Positions 1 to 10,531 of a stretch of 64,000 bases of DNA are shown here, one piece after another (within the stretch, counting starts at the first letter, position 1; each line of letters opens with the position of its first letter). Below the pieces are notes generated by a model. The model saw only the letters and a list, made by a program, of their open reading frames with translations, made no database searches and had not been told where the DNA came from. A program made the translations under genes and the position numbers. Source of the stretch: Amyelois transitella. Lineage: Eukaryota; Arthropoda; Insecta; Lepidoptera; Pyralidae. The stretch is taken from the NCBI RefSeq assembly GCF_032362555.1, contig NC_083516.1:10503001-10567000 (forward strand), read 5' to 3'.

Positions 1-144
1 TTGGACATTATGTTAATATAATATAATGGGTCTGTCCGTCAGTCATCTGTTCCGTGTTGCTATGTGCTATATATATGTAAATTTAACTATATGTATTGTA
101 TATGTATAGATAGTTATTACAATTTAATATTTGTATACTAGGTA

Positions 145-325
145 AGGGATAGGCTTACAAACTTGCGATTCTTTTTTGGGCGATGGGCTAGCAACCTGTC
201 ACTATTTGAATCTCAATTATATCATTAAGCCAAATAGCTGAACGTGGCCATTCAGTCTTTTCATGACTGTTGGCTCTGTCTACCCCGCAAGGGATATAGA
301 CGTGACCATATTGTGTATGTATGTA
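145..325 (+). mobile_element. F1 retroelement, 5'-truncated
   Basis: F1 is read from GTGCCGTGTGGTTCCCGG to a (TATG)n tail. This copy lacks the first third and is bounded by the 12-bp duplication GTATACTAGGTA (133-144, 323-334). Confidence 0.85.
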
Positions 326-587
326 TACTAGGTACTATGTTGACAAAATGTGACTATTACAATTTCTAAACTATACTAATAATAAATATTAGGTATATTA
401 AAAAAATAGTAATATTCTAAACAAAACTAAAAAAAAAAAATTTTATGTATGGTAAGTTGATGTGTGTTGGTAACGAAAATCATAAATTGCGCAATTTTTC
501 AATATTAGATAAATTGTTTTTTGTTATTATAGTTTTACGATGAATTAACTTACATACATACTTATAATCGTTTTTATATAAGTATAT

Positions 588-733
588 AGAATTGAGATTC
601 AAAGTGACAGGCTGATAGCCCATCGCCTTAAAGAAGAATTCCAAGTTTATAAGCCTAGCCTATCCATTAGTCGCCTTTTAGGACATCTGTGGGAAAGAAA
701 TGAAGTGGTCCTACTATTTTTCTATTGGAACCA
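588..733 (-). mobile_element. F1 fragment
   Basis: Tail half missing. Confidence 0.7.
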
Positions 734-896
734 CTATGTTAATGATGTGTAATAACTCAACTGTAGATAAACTTCTTGATAGCATTCTCATTTTCCCAAC
801 TATTAAAATTTACGTTGCGACCAAAAACCCATCACTAGACATTTGTAACAATACAGATTTACTCAGATATTTTTATTATATTCTGTTTGGTTATAA

Positions 897-1221
897 TCTA
901 TACTAATATTATAAAGCTAACGAGTTTGTTTGTTTGAACGCGCTAATCTCAGGGACTACTAGTTCGAATTGAAAAATTATTTTTGCGTTGAATAGACCAT
1001 TTATCGAGGAAGGCTTTAGGCTATATAACATCGATGCAACTATAACGAGCAATGAAATAATGGAAAATGTGAAAAACACGGAGAAAAATATTCATCCTTG
1101 AGTGCTTCAATACATACATACATACATATGTATATAAAATCACGCCTCTTTCCCGGAGGGGTAGTGCTTCAATGATGCCCAAAATAATTATTCCACGCGG
1201 ACGAAGTTACGGGCACAGCTA
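897..1221 (+). mobile_element. H1 Helitron with F2 insertion
   Basis: Starts TCTATACTAATATTATAAAG and ends GGGCACAGCTAG after a hairpin. Interrupted at 1112-1162. Confidence 0.8.
1112..1162 (-). mobile_element. F2 retroelement tail inserted in a Helitron
   Basis: (CATA)n then AATCACGCCTCTTTCCCGG, flanked by the 11-bp target duplication AGTGCTTCAAT (1101-1111 and 1163-1173). Direct proof of target-primed insertion with severe 5' truncation. Confidence 0.85.
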
Positions 1222-1386
1222 GTGTTTCTATAAATCTTTTTTATTCTTCGGCATACTTTATGAAGTGTTATTTGCACCGAAATCTTAAAAAGTATATTTG
1301 TCAGATTTTATGAACTGATCTCGATGAACGCACTGCCGTCACCGATAAAGGGAACAAGTTGAAGGAAACCTGATTAAAGTCGCTAA

Positions 1387-1690
1387 AAAATGTCTGACGT
1401 CGTGTCGCTTCGGCCTCCCCAGCGCCCCTCTTCACAGCCCGGGAGCCCTATAAAAGTGCGCGCACGCACCCTGGGTCTTCACCTTTGGACTCCCAGCATT
1501 CACCAAGTAGCTCGCTATACTCTAGCGGCTACTTGCTGGATCTCGTGTCTATAGCTAAACCCATTGTTACGAACTCCTTAGAGTATTCCGAACTCCTTTG
1601 TAAACGACAAACATTTTGTAATTTAAAATAAGAAAAAATAAATGACAGTCGGTTTTAAGCGTGCATCATCTTTTCTTTACCAGCGTAATT
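1387..1690 (+). repeat. Possible solo LTR
   Basis: Starts TGTCTGACGTCGTG, has a CTATAAAAG box at about 1449 followed by GC-rich sequence, and an AATAAA-type signal near 1637. Promoter plus polyadenylation signal within 300 bp without coding sequence fits an LTR. No target duplication was identified. Confidence 0.35.
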
Positions 1691-2237
1691 ATTTTATTAT
1701 TTTCAGCATATTTCCTATACCCATGACCTCTCTTGTAAAACCAGACCAAGTAAAGTTTGTCTTTATTCCATAAATTTTTAATCATCTCTCATTCCTCTTA
1801 CTTTCGTTTAACTACAATGCCACAAGTTTCCACTTGTGTCAATTAGAGTCTGGGATCCGTTTTGATTGGATTTTCTTCCATTTTCCTGGGATTTTCATGT
1901 CTACAACGGATCCGGAGGATGCAGATTGAAACACTATTAAAACAAGTACTGAAATTTTAGGAGCAGTTAGTAATGCTTTGGGGACATAAATGCTAGTTAT
2001 ATAAAATTTCAGCACAGGTTCAACAACCAGTATAAGGAACAATTGTAACGAGCAAAGCTTCGGGTAAACGCTAGTCAATAACAATTTCCTTGTACTTACA
2101 TGAATGTGATGCAATATCACGTGGAAACTCGGAAGTCATGAATAATTTTATTACAATGAAAATTTACCTGCTACTAACTGGTTCTGGACGCTGATCGGTG
2201 ATCTCAGCACCAGTGTTCTGACGGCACCCAACAAAAC

Positions 2238-2255
2238 ATGTCATCGTTAACATGA
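2238..2255 (+). other. Upstream ORF overlapping the lipase start codon
   Basis: An ATG in good context (AAAACATG) opens a five-codon ORF whose TGA overlaps the main start as ATGA. The leader just before it resembles the leader before the ATG of the lipase at 6085, so 2238 may be the ancestral start, displaced by a small indel. It could reduce translation of the lipase or support reinitiation; neither can be judged from sequence. Confidence 0.5.
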
Positions 2256-3454
2256 TTACAAACAAAGTTATAACTACAATCGTTGTTCTAGTCACTATAA
2301 ACGGTTATGCACTCCAGTCGGTACCACATCATCTAGATATCACCCTACCAGAAGACGGATGGCTCAATTTCACGGGACTCGCGCAGAAATACGGTCTAAA
2401 TTGCGCAGTTTACGATGTGACTACAGAAGATGGGTATATCCTCAAACTTTTTCACATTCCAGGGAACAAAGATCCAGTTTTGATCATGCATGGCATTTTG
2501 GACACAGCCGACACTTTTATTTTGCGAGGAAACTCTTCCCTTGTGGCGGCTTTGCATGAACAAGGCTACGACGTCTGGGTTGGCAACTCACGAGGTAGCA
2601 GATACTCTAGAAGACACCAAGAATTAAATCCGGATACTGATAGAGCTTTTTGGAATTTCAGTTTCCACGAAATGGGATACTACGACCTTCCAGCTGTGAT
2701 TGACTTTATTCTGGAGAAAACTGGAGCAAGTATGTTGAGTGCTATAGGACATTCCCAGGGGAATCAAATTTTCTACGTGCTGGGTGCGTCCAGACCTGAA
2801 TACAATGAGAAGATTAATATCATAATCGCTTTAGCCCCGATATGCTTTCTTCATAACGTAATTCCTCCTGTAAGTGGACTAGTAGCAATGGGGCCAATGC
2901 TAGATATAATGTTGCAAATGATCGATAAAGAAGAAATACTTGGAGATAATGATATTTCTAGAGAGTTAATTGACCTCATGTGTTTAAAATCTTTATTTGG
3001 ATACAAACTTTGTGTAGAAGGTGTGATTTTCCCATTTGCTGGTACTGATTATACGGAATTCGAGCCAGAATTTTCTCGAATAGTGCTCGCCCATTATCCT
3101 TCGGGAACATCAAGGATAAATGCGGTTCACCTCATGCAGGTAGCTCAGAAACGGGAATTCGTTTATTTCGATCACGGAGTGTCTGGAAACATGGCTCTTT
3201 ATAACTCTTCTGTTCCGCCTAAATATGATTTGGGTAGAGTGACGATGAAAGTGGCTCTGATAGCGGCGAAAAATGATAAAATTTCTGCCCTGAGAGACGT
3301 GAGAATTTTGAAGAGGAAGCTGCCAAATCTGGCGTATTACAAAGTGTTGGACTATCCCCTTTTCAATCACTTGGACTATAATTGGGGAAAAAATATGAAG
3401 AAATATTTATTCCCGTACGTTTTTAAAGTGTTGCGTACGTTTGGAAATCGATAA
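2252..3454 (+). CDS. Secreted acid lipase (gastric/lysosomal lipase family), intronless
   Basis: Encodes a 400-aa alpha/beta hydrolase, predicted to cleave ester bonds of acylglycerols or other neutral esters outside the cell. Residues 1-22 form a hydrophobic signal peptide. The family entry block ([16 protein letters not shown], near residue 56) is followed by the oxyanion-hole HG at 80-81. The nucleophile elbow GHSQG places Ser168; Asp342 (in KND) and His373 (in FNH) complete the triad. Cys244 and Cys254 match the pair that forms a disulfide in gastric lipases. Length is normal for the family and the frame is unbroken without introns. The ATG at 2252 is chosen because the signal peptide follows at once, but an upstream ATG at 2238 opens a short ORF overlapping it. 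It is the first of two intact plus-strand lipases. Family assignment is secure; exact substrate and tissue are not. Confidence 0.93.
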   Translation: MITNKVITTIVVLVTINGYALQSVPHHLDITLPEDGWLNFTGLAQKYGLNCAVYDVTTEDGYILKLFHIPGNKDPVLIMHGILDTADTFILRGNSSLVAALHEQGYDVWVGNSRGSRYSRRHQELNPDTDRAFWNFSFHEMGYYDLPAVIDFILEKTGASMLSAIGHSQGNQIFYVLGASRPEYNEKINIIIALAPICFLHNVIPPVSGLVAMGPMLDIMLQMIDKEEILGDNDISRELIDLMCLKSLFGYKLCVEGVIFPFAGTDYTEFEPEFSRIVLAHYPSGTSRINAVHLMQVAQKREFVYFDHGVSGNMALYNSSVPPKYDLGRVTMKVALIAAKNDKISALRDVRILKRKLPNLAYYKVLDYPLFNHLDYNWGKNMKKYLFPYVFKVLRTFGNR

Positions 3455-3891
3455 ATTATTTCGTTTATAACTTGTAATATTATATTTATTAATGACTGGA
3501 AAAGAGCAGGAGTCTTGCTCTTCTGACAGACTTTTTCACTAACTAGAATCCGCCTTATTTTTTTCTTATAAATAGGTGGACATGTCCTATGCCAATATTT
3601 GTACCAAATCAAATCCAGCGATTGAGGCGTGGAGGCATAATAGACAGACAGAGTTGCTTAAAATTTTATTTCTAAATTGTTTTTTAAAATCAGATAAGCA
3701 ATTTACTTCAAAATTAGAACCTACTTCAACTTTTTCTTTGTTAGGCAGTGTTCACGAGTGTAAATAAATTAAAATGTTAATTTATGTGAAACGATTACAC
3801 CATTAGGAAGTTGGAAGCGTTTGAACTGTTGTCTTAACTGACATTGACCTTCATTATGAATTAGCATCAAATACTGACTTTAGACTTTAGA

Positions 3892-4218
3892 GTTGTGCAC
3901 TATGGCCAAATTGGGAACAGTAAACGCTTCGCCGAATTTGATTATGGATTGGCAAAAAACTTGAAATTTTATGGGTTTTATACTCCTCCGGTGTATAATT
4001 TGAGTAAAGTATCGTTTGATGTGGGTTTGTACCTTGGCTCCAATGACTACATATCGACAGTAGAAGACGTAGAACTCCTGAGGTATGAACTGTCGAATGT
4101 GGTGGATTACAGGATTCTGGACTATCCCCTGTGGAACCACGTGGACCATATCCTTGGTATATTCATGACAAAATATTTGTTTCGTCTTTTGTTTAATTTA
4201 CTTGGTAAGTATGTGTAG
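3892..4218 (+). pseudogene. C-terminal lipase remnant
   Basis: An open frame of about 109 codons aligns with the last quarter of the lipase at 6085-7287, from the segment VHYGQ to the C-terminal KY. It keeps the catalytic Asp (GSND) and His (WNH) but has no nucleophile serine, oxyanion hole, signal peptide or in-frame ATG. It sits between two complete intronless paralogues, so a 5'-truncated duplicate is the simplest reading. The frame has no stops, so truncation may be recent. The bases just before it (ACTTTAG) could serve as a splice acceptor, so a terminal exon of a chimeric transcript cannot be excluded. Confidence 0.75.
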
Positions 4219-4227
4219 TAATTATAT

Positions 4228-4333
4228 ATGTAAATCATACATACATATGATCACGTCTTTATCCCTTACGGAGTAGACAGAGCCAACAGTCTTGAAAAGA
4301 CTGATAGGCCACGTTCAGCTGTTTGGCTTAATG
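4228..4333 (-). mobile_element. F1 fragment
   Basis: Tail half only, directly after the lipase remnant. Confidence 0.75.
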
Positions 4334-5049
4334 AAAAATTATCGTCTTATTTTATTTTGTTACTTTTGTATAAACTTATCTAATAATTCTTATTTAGGTA
4401 TATTTATTACAAAGTAAAAGTTTCAAACAAAAATTGTCGTAGATACAAATTTATTTTTACGTATAGTATAGCAGCATTGAATTAAAAATGATCTTTTTTA
4501 ATTCATTTTCACCATACGACGATAAGTTCATTAACTCAACTACTGACATAATGATAGTGGTATATCAAATTATTATTAGCAACGAACTGACGCTAACAAG
4601 TGCGGTTATTAAAGTGAAAATTCTTTAATAATTATATTATGAACAAAAGTAATTTATTTAATTGCGAAGCACCATTTGTTCAAACAATTTAAGTAGGTAT
4701 TTATTTATAAGTTTCTATTAACTGCGAGTACCTATGTACCATATGGCAGATCGATATATTTTACATTCATATTAGTTCTTATTTAGTTGAAGTTTGTTTT
4801 TTTGTATCTTTTAGAAATATAATAGCATACTTGACCACTCTATTAATGGAAAATTAATTAACTTTGTCAAGTTTATAGTAAACAGATAAAGAAACGTTCT
4901 TATGATTTTTAACTAACTTTAGAGACAAATTGGTTGATGTCGAACAAAGCTTACCATTTTTTTTATCATGTGGAAATACCGTTGTCTTCCCGCCCATAGT
5001 AACGGAAAGCCAAACGGTCATGTCGAACTTATTAATTTATTTTCATTCC
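4334..5049. other. AT-rich intergenic, no gene seen
   Basis: No repeat family, RNA gene or credible frame recognised. Confidence 0.6.
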
Positions 5050-5241
5050 TATAATCACGTCACACTTGAGGTAGACAGAACCAACAGTCTTGAAAGACTG
5101 ATAGACCACGTTCAGCTGTCAACGGCTTTATGATAGAATTGAGATTCAAATAGTGACAGGTTGCTAGCCCATCGCCTAAAAGACGAATCCCATGTTTATG
5201 AGCCTATGTGGGACTCAAACTCGCCCAAACCACACGGTGCC
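5050..5241 (-). mobile_element. F1 copy with internal deletions
   Basis: CATA run lost; ends AAACCACACGGTGCC. Confidence 0.7.
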
Positions 5242-5439
5242 ACAACGCCAACCGCATTTTTGCCGAGAATATGTGATATATCTCGCTCCACACTCCCGGA
5301 GCGACTTGTGTCTATTTTGGCAACAGCTTCGACGTTAACGTATGTTAACGTTCCGTTGTAAAAGGTTAATGCAATAAAAACGTTACTTATATTTTCTTTG
5401 GGGAATGAAATTTTACTTACTCTCTTTACGGTGAGGCGA

Positions 5440-5660
5440 CATCACTTACGCCGCATGCCATCAGCCAATCATAGTGTCATTACGCGCTCAACGAATAGCA
5501 GCGAAGATTTTATGGTAACATCGCAAATGTCACACGTCACCTATCACAGAGCGTACGCTAAATCGCGCAAGCAATGTTTTCACAAATTGGAGCATATATA
5601 TAACCTAAGGCACATCATCGCCGGAGCGGCGGTTCCCCAAGCATAACGCCTAGCCTGCCG
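5440..5660 (+). repeat. Promoter-like repeat, copy 1 (possible LTR)
   Basis: Contains CAGCCAATCA, then AAATCGCGCAAGCAA and a GCATATATATAACC box at about 5590. The part from about 5560 is homologous to 8790-8870. Confidence 0.4.
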
Positions 5661-6024
5661 AAGGTCTTCCCTTAGTGGCGATTGGCCCCAAACTATCGCT
5701 CCCGCTAAAACAGTATTTATAGTCTATTTTAGTTATCTTGCGACAAATGACTAATCATTAGATACCTAGGAGTACTGACAGGTGTAGCTGATGAATGATG
5801 TTTGACATAAAACACCTTATCTTATTGATTGTTTAACGTAACAAAATTCTCCTTAAACAATAGAATTAAGGTATCATGACCATTCTGTCTATTCGGAGTA
5901 CATTAGAAATTAAACAGGTGAAGCCGATGGCAAATACTAGTAAGTTGTATTATTATAAAACTAATATAAAGTAATTATGCAGACTAGCTTATCAGATGTT
6001 CAAATATTAAAAATTGTCGCGGAT

Positions 6025-6034
6025 CATATAAAAC
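6025..6034 (+). promoter_or_regulatory. TATA box of the second lipase gene
   Basis: CATATAAAAC lies about 50 bp before the ATG at 6085, which would put transcription start near 6055 and leave a 5' UTR of roughly 30 nt. This suits a short, highly expressed secreted-enzyme gene. Prediction from motif and spacing only. Confidence 0.5.
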
Positions 6035-6084
6035 CGTTGCTCCTAGCTTTATAATTTGCAATTTTGGTGGCACACAACAAAACA

Positions 6085-7287
6085 ATGGATAGCAATAAAT
6101 TATACGCGCTAATATTGCTAGTTCTCGCTATTAGTGTAGGTGCTATTAAACTTCCCATAGCAGATGAAATTAAATTGTTACACAATGTTTTGCCGAAAGT
6201 TCCTACGTTCTCTGAAATAGCAGAGAAGAACGGGCTTCAGTGTGAAGAGCACAACGTTACAACATCGGACGGTTACATCCTCGGGGTGTTCCACATCCCG
6301 GGAGACTCAAAGAAGCCATTGCTCTTCATGCATGGCCTCCTGGACTCCTCAGACGGCATGATCCTAAGAGAAGAGGGATCGCTGGCGGTGTTGTTGGCGC
6401 GGGCAGGATACGACGTCTGGGTGGGGAACAATCGTGGGAACAGATACTCCAGGAATCACGTCTCGCTGGACCCGAACACCGACGACCAATTCTGGGACTT
6501 CACATTTCACGAATTCGGCACTTTAGACCTACCAGCCACGATTGATTACATTTTAAATCAAACAGGACAATCGCAACTCAGTGCTATCGGTCATTCTGAG
6601 GGAACCACCATATTTTACGTCCTCGGATCCAAAAGGCCGGAGTACAACGACAAAATCAAAGTTCTAGCCGCTTTAGGTCCAATAGCTTATCTTAACAATG
6701 TGGTTGGACTGGTAGAGTTAATTATTAAATTCGCACCTGAAATAAACGCTGTGGTCGAAGCGATAAATTATCAAGAATTGGTAGGTTTTGATTCGGACAT
6801 AAAGTCAATATTGCGGCAGATTTGCTCGATTCCAAACGTTAGTTACGAGGTTTGCGGTGGGGTTGCATTCGCGGTGTTGGGAGCAGATCCAGCTCAGTTG
6901 GAACCAGAGTTCGTGCCGATATTGATCGACCATTACCCAGCGGGATCGTCAAGAAGGAACGCGGTACACTATGGACAGCTTGGCAACAGAAAAGAGTTCG
7001 CTGAATTCGATTATGGAAGAGAAATGAATTTGTTTCATTATAATTCCACCGAACCTCCTGCGTACAATCTCTCGAAGGTGACGTTCGACATGGCCCTATT
7101 TTCTGGAGCGAATGACTTTTTATCTACTCTCAAAGATGTGGAAATCTTAAAAGCGCAACTCCCAAACGTCGTGGAACACCAAATAATAGACTATCCTCTC
7201 TGGACACACCTAGATCATTTGTATGGAAAACTAATGCCACAATACCTGTTCCCATTGTTATTAGATTTACTTGCTAAATATAATTAG
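6085..7287 (+). CDS. Secreted acid lipase (gastric/lysosomal lipase family), intronless
   Basis: Encodes 400 aa. The open frame extends upstream to 6064 without an ATG; the ATG at 6085 (context AACAATGG) directly precedes the signal peptide (residues 1-21) and is taken as the start. The family entry block is near residue 58 (VTTSDGYILGVFHIPG) and the oxyanion-hole HG is at 83-84. GHSEG gives Ser171, Asp344 is in the segment GAND, and His375 is in WTH. The cysteine pair is at 247 and 257. A TATA box stands about 50 bp upstream, and a possible AATAAA occurs near 7692. Its C-terminal quarter is the closest match in the window to the remnant at 3892-4218. Likely role: extracellular ester or lipid hydrolysis, for example in the midgut. 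Family certain, substrate unknown. Confidence 0.94.
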   Translation: MDSNKLYALILLVLAISVGAIKLPIADEIKLLHNVLPKVPTFSEIAEKNGLQCEEHNVTTSDGYILGVFHIPGDSKKPLLFMHGLLDSSDGMILREEGSLAVLLARAGYDVWVGNNRGNRYSRNHVSLDPNTDDQFWDFTFHEFGTLDLPATIDYILNQTGQSQLSAIGHSEGTTIFYVLGSKRPEYNDKIKVLAALGPIAYLNNVVGLVELIIKFAPEINAVVEAINYQELVGFDSDIKSILRQICSIPNVSYEVCGGVAFAVLGADPAQLEPEFVPILIDHYPAGSSRRNAVHYGQLGNRKEFAEFDYGREMNLFHYNSTEPPAYNLSKVTFDMALFSGANDFLSTLKDVEILKAQLPNVVEHQIIDYPLWTHLDHLYGKLMPQYLFPLLLDLLAKYN

Positions 7288-7801
7288 AGCATTTAAGCTA
7301 AACGATCTGTTAAGTGCTTATGAGGTGGTATTCACGTTATTTTGCAGTGTTATTGTTCTATCAAGGTGCCAGAAATTAACGCTTGATTAATTTGACTTTT
7401 AATTCCTATTTATACATACCTTTATCTATAGATAGCTATGCCTTTATCCCATTAATCCCACTGGTCTCAATGAGTTTTTCCATAATGCGACATCTATGTA
7501 CAGGCTGACATTTAAAACAACTGCATCCTTTTAAACATAAACTATACCCATGCTTCTGAGGTGTTTGAGCCTATTTTTATTTAAATTAAACGTCATCATT
7601 TTCACATTTAAAAAACCCTCAAAAACTACGTCACACGCTTTATTAAAGACCAAAAAGAAATTAAAACTAAACATGTAAATAAATGTCTGAAAAATAAATT
7701 ATTTTTCTAGTATCAAGATCAAGTAAAGTACAGAGTTGTCGAGATCGCTCAGCTGAATGAATTGTGTCGTTGACCTCTGAATCTTACGCGTCGCTTTTCC
7801 G

Positions 7802-7976
7802 CCGGCCGGGGTGATATGACGTATTTAGGATCGTGGATTTTGATACTTTTATTTTATTTCGTACTTTCTGAAATATGAACCGATATTTTTCTTTTAACGT
7901 TTTTAAATATCCTTTATATGAGTACACTTAACAGTTAAATTTATGCAGTTGAATTAAAAGTCTCCCTGTATACTAC
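7802..7976. repeat. Dispersed repeat, copy 1 of 2
   Basis: GGGGTGATATGACGTATTTA through CCCTGTATA, about 170 bp, nearly identical to 51915-52085 in the same orientation. The ends GGGTGA and TCACCCT (second copy) are inverted, suggesting a small DNA element. Confidence 0.6.
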
Positions 7977-8099
7977 ACATACTTCATACAGGTCGCGCGG
8001 TGGTTATAGAACGCTCGGCAAAAATAGTGGGGGCAATCGGCGCATGTGTACATTCGCGCTCAAAAATGCTAAGGGAAATGTTTTTTTTTTATTTATTTA

Positions 8100-8333
8100 A
8101 TACTAGCTGTGGTCACGCAATTTCGCCCGCGTGATTTTCCAAAAAAAAGTAGCCTATGTTTTAACTCAGTTATTTAACTATATCCATATCTTATAATATA
8201 CTTATAATATTAGTATGGATTTTGTGCCTTATAAATACTTATAATCCCTACTTATATTATAAATGCGAAAGTGTGTATGTGTGAATCCCTACTTATATTA
8301 TAAATGCGAAAGTGTGTATGTGTAAATTTTATT
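8100..8333 (-). mobile_element. H3 Helitron-like fragment
   Basis: ACTAGCTGTGGTCACGCAAT, AAAGTAGCCTATG and the ATATTATAAATGCGAAAG end; inside 7989-8587. Confidence 0.6.
8246..8321. repeat. 38-bp tandem duplication
   Basis: Two adjacent copies of a unit beginning AATCCCTACTTATATTATAA in an H3 fragment. Confidence 0.75.
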
Positions 8334-8689
8334 TTTTGGCATTTGTTCCCATTACGACTTACTATTAATACGATAAAACAATCTGTACGCAACAGTACCC
8401 AAGAGACACGGGACGCGCGAACTCAACGCGGGAAGTAAAGAGTGAGTGACTAATCCACCAATACGTGTCGCCGTCGGCGCACACCCGCCCCCCCTCTCTC
8501 CTCGTCGCACCTAATAGACCTAAAATTTGATCACTGCGCATGCCCCCTCTACTTTTGCCGAGCGTTCTTAAACCACCGCGCGACCTGTACTGTAATAGTA
8601 AAATACGAAAGCGAGACCTATATAAGTTTGTTATTCATGTATAAAAATCTTCTGTACTTTTTAGGAAACTACAGTAATCCAAGCTAAGC

Positions 8690-8880
8690 ATGGTCAAGTC
8701 AGTCTGTGGCGACATGTATACGCCACAAGTCACAACAATAAAAAATAAAACCACGCGACACTTTAAGTCAAAAGCAGCAAAAAACCTAAATCGCGCAAGC
8801 AAAGATTTCACGGATTGCAGTATATATACCTACAACCTCCGACACAACATCGTCTGTCGCGCGGTTCCGCGGGGGGGGTA
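8690..8880 (+). repeat. Promoter-like repeat, copy 2 (possible LTR)
   Basis: Shares AAATCGCGCAAGCAA, a TATATATACC box and the bases after it with copy 1, while sequence further upstream differs. Confidence 0.4.
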
Positions 8881-8899
8881 ACTGGGAATACGCAGAGAT

Positions 8900-9467
8900 G
8901 AGAGAGAAAGAGTGGGTTGAAACTATACTTGTTTGTCATTTAGCCCAGATGATACGACTTCTACCGCTACCGCTAGTCAGAAAGAAGAACATAATTCCTG
9001 CTAATTAAGTATACTCTGTATAGGTATATAAGAGGGCTTGCTTACCTTCCTTGCATATTGTTCCTCTGACGCTTAGCTTAGTAGGCAGGTAGTGAATAAC
9101 ATAGGTAGGTAGTAAATTACTTAGGTACTTTTCTCTTTGGTCCCATCTCTTAAGCTTCTACGCTGCAAGTGTCATTTATTTAAATATGGATGGAAGTTAT
9201 GGTTAAATGGGATAAAGTTATGATGTATGTAGTAGGTATACATGACGCAATATTTCGCGCCTTTTATATCATTCGAATTTGAACGTCAGATTCAAGGTCA
9301 CGGTCATGTTGGTCGATCACCAGGCAGGTACTTATCAAGAGATGTACCTGTGTTTATGAAAAATGTAACCTATCGATATCAATTCATCTAATACCTCTAT
9401 TAAAATCAAGGGATTGGAAGGCTCCACACTGGTGGGCGATTAGTTGAAATATGATAAGGTATATATC
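8900..9467. other. Intergenic, promoter-like sequence only
   Basis: TAGGTATATAAGAGGGC near 9024 is TATA-like with no gene attached; otherwise unremarkable. Confidence 0.4.
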
Positions 9468-9513
9468 TACCTTTTACCTTATCGTATTAATATATACGAT
9501 AAGGTAAAAGGTA
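9468..9513. repeat. Perfect palindrome
   Basis: 20-bp arms (left arm TACCTTTTACCTTATCGTAT) around a 6-bp loop; unique in the window. Confidence 0.85.
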
Positions 9514-9835
9514 TCGAATATTGGATATCTTAAATGCCTGTCACTGTTAAACGACAGCGTATGTATTATACTATAGGACATTTATTGCAAATAATACCTT
9601 ATATTTCTTGGTATGAATTTAAAAAATGTTGATTACTACGTATCTACAGTCTACAATCCTGAAGCCCTCCTGAAAAAAGTTTTTAAGATATTATAACGCA
9701 GCTTGGATTATTTACACATTGGCACACATTCAGTTGCTTGAATACGCTCAGGTTGCTGACATTGTAAAAACTATTAATTTTTTTGATAGAAAATATATTA
9801 CTAATTTATATTATATTTACTAATTTCTTACTTCA

Positions 9836-10127
9836 TGGGGTAAATAAAGCCCAGAAAAAACTGAAAAGTTACGTACAGCTGCTTGGTTAAGTGACAGCTT
9901 GTTGGACCATCGTCTATAAGAAAAATTACGTATATTAGCCTCAAACTTTATTGACTTTTACAATCCGCACAGGGACAGAAGGAATGGGAACACGACTTGT
10001 TTTTTCTTCGCTAACAGATCGGCAAATCAGCTTGCATTAGATAAATGAACACCTATCCCATTAGCCTACTTTTACGGAATCCATTGGAATAGGGATGGAG
10101 TTGTCCATTTCTATAGTGCAGGGACCA
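9836..10127 (-). mobile_element. F1 copy, old, with an insertion
   Basis: Recognisable blocks (GCTTGGTTAAGTGACAG, ATCCATTGG) are separated by about 90 bp of foreign sequence near 9950-10035. Confidence 0.5.
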
Positions 10128-10531
10128 CACTGTACTTCAGAATAGAAAATATTATTATAATTTTCGATTATCATCGATATTCGGGCATACAGCCAACTCG
10201 CACAGCACTAAAATGCATCTTTATTTCATTGGTCCGCTATCTTGACATTTGAAATGACGGCTGTCTGTCTGACGTTTTGTCAATTTGCCAGTTCGCACCG
10301 ACCGCCGACAGCATGAATTATTTCATATTTTCCCGTTCAAATTAAAATAAAAGTTTTTATAATAAATCGACGACTAAAATGAATATAAAAGCATTTTTTG
10401 AAATTTTCTCAGTGGTCTTTGTATATTTATAATAAAGTTAATCGAAGTAATTACGTAAATTCTTTATACACGGTGGTGTTTTACCAAATTAGGTTAGGTG
10501 CGACTTGAAACAGTATCTTTTAAATATAATT
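10128..10531 (+). promoter_or_regulatory. Region upstream of candidate CAT-A exon 1
   Basis: Unique, GC-richer around 10250-10320, with CATCGATAT (7 of 8 bases of the DREF-type motif) near 10175. A plausible TATA-less promoter and 5' UTR; nothing firmer. Confidence 0.3.

Larger units (their letters stand above)
7989..8587. mobile_element. TIR-bearing DNA transposon or MITE
   Basis: Inverted ends of about 50 bp: the left starts CAGGTCGCGCGGTGG, the right ends CCACCGCGCGACCTG. Both are flanked by TA. The interior includes an H3 Helitron-like fragment and a 38-bp tandem duplication. No transposase frame. Confidence 0.65.

Noticed and set aside
6064..6084. N-terminal extension of the second lipase
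   Set aside because: The upstream codons start at a non-ATG triplet; the ATG at 6085 directly precedes the signal peptide.
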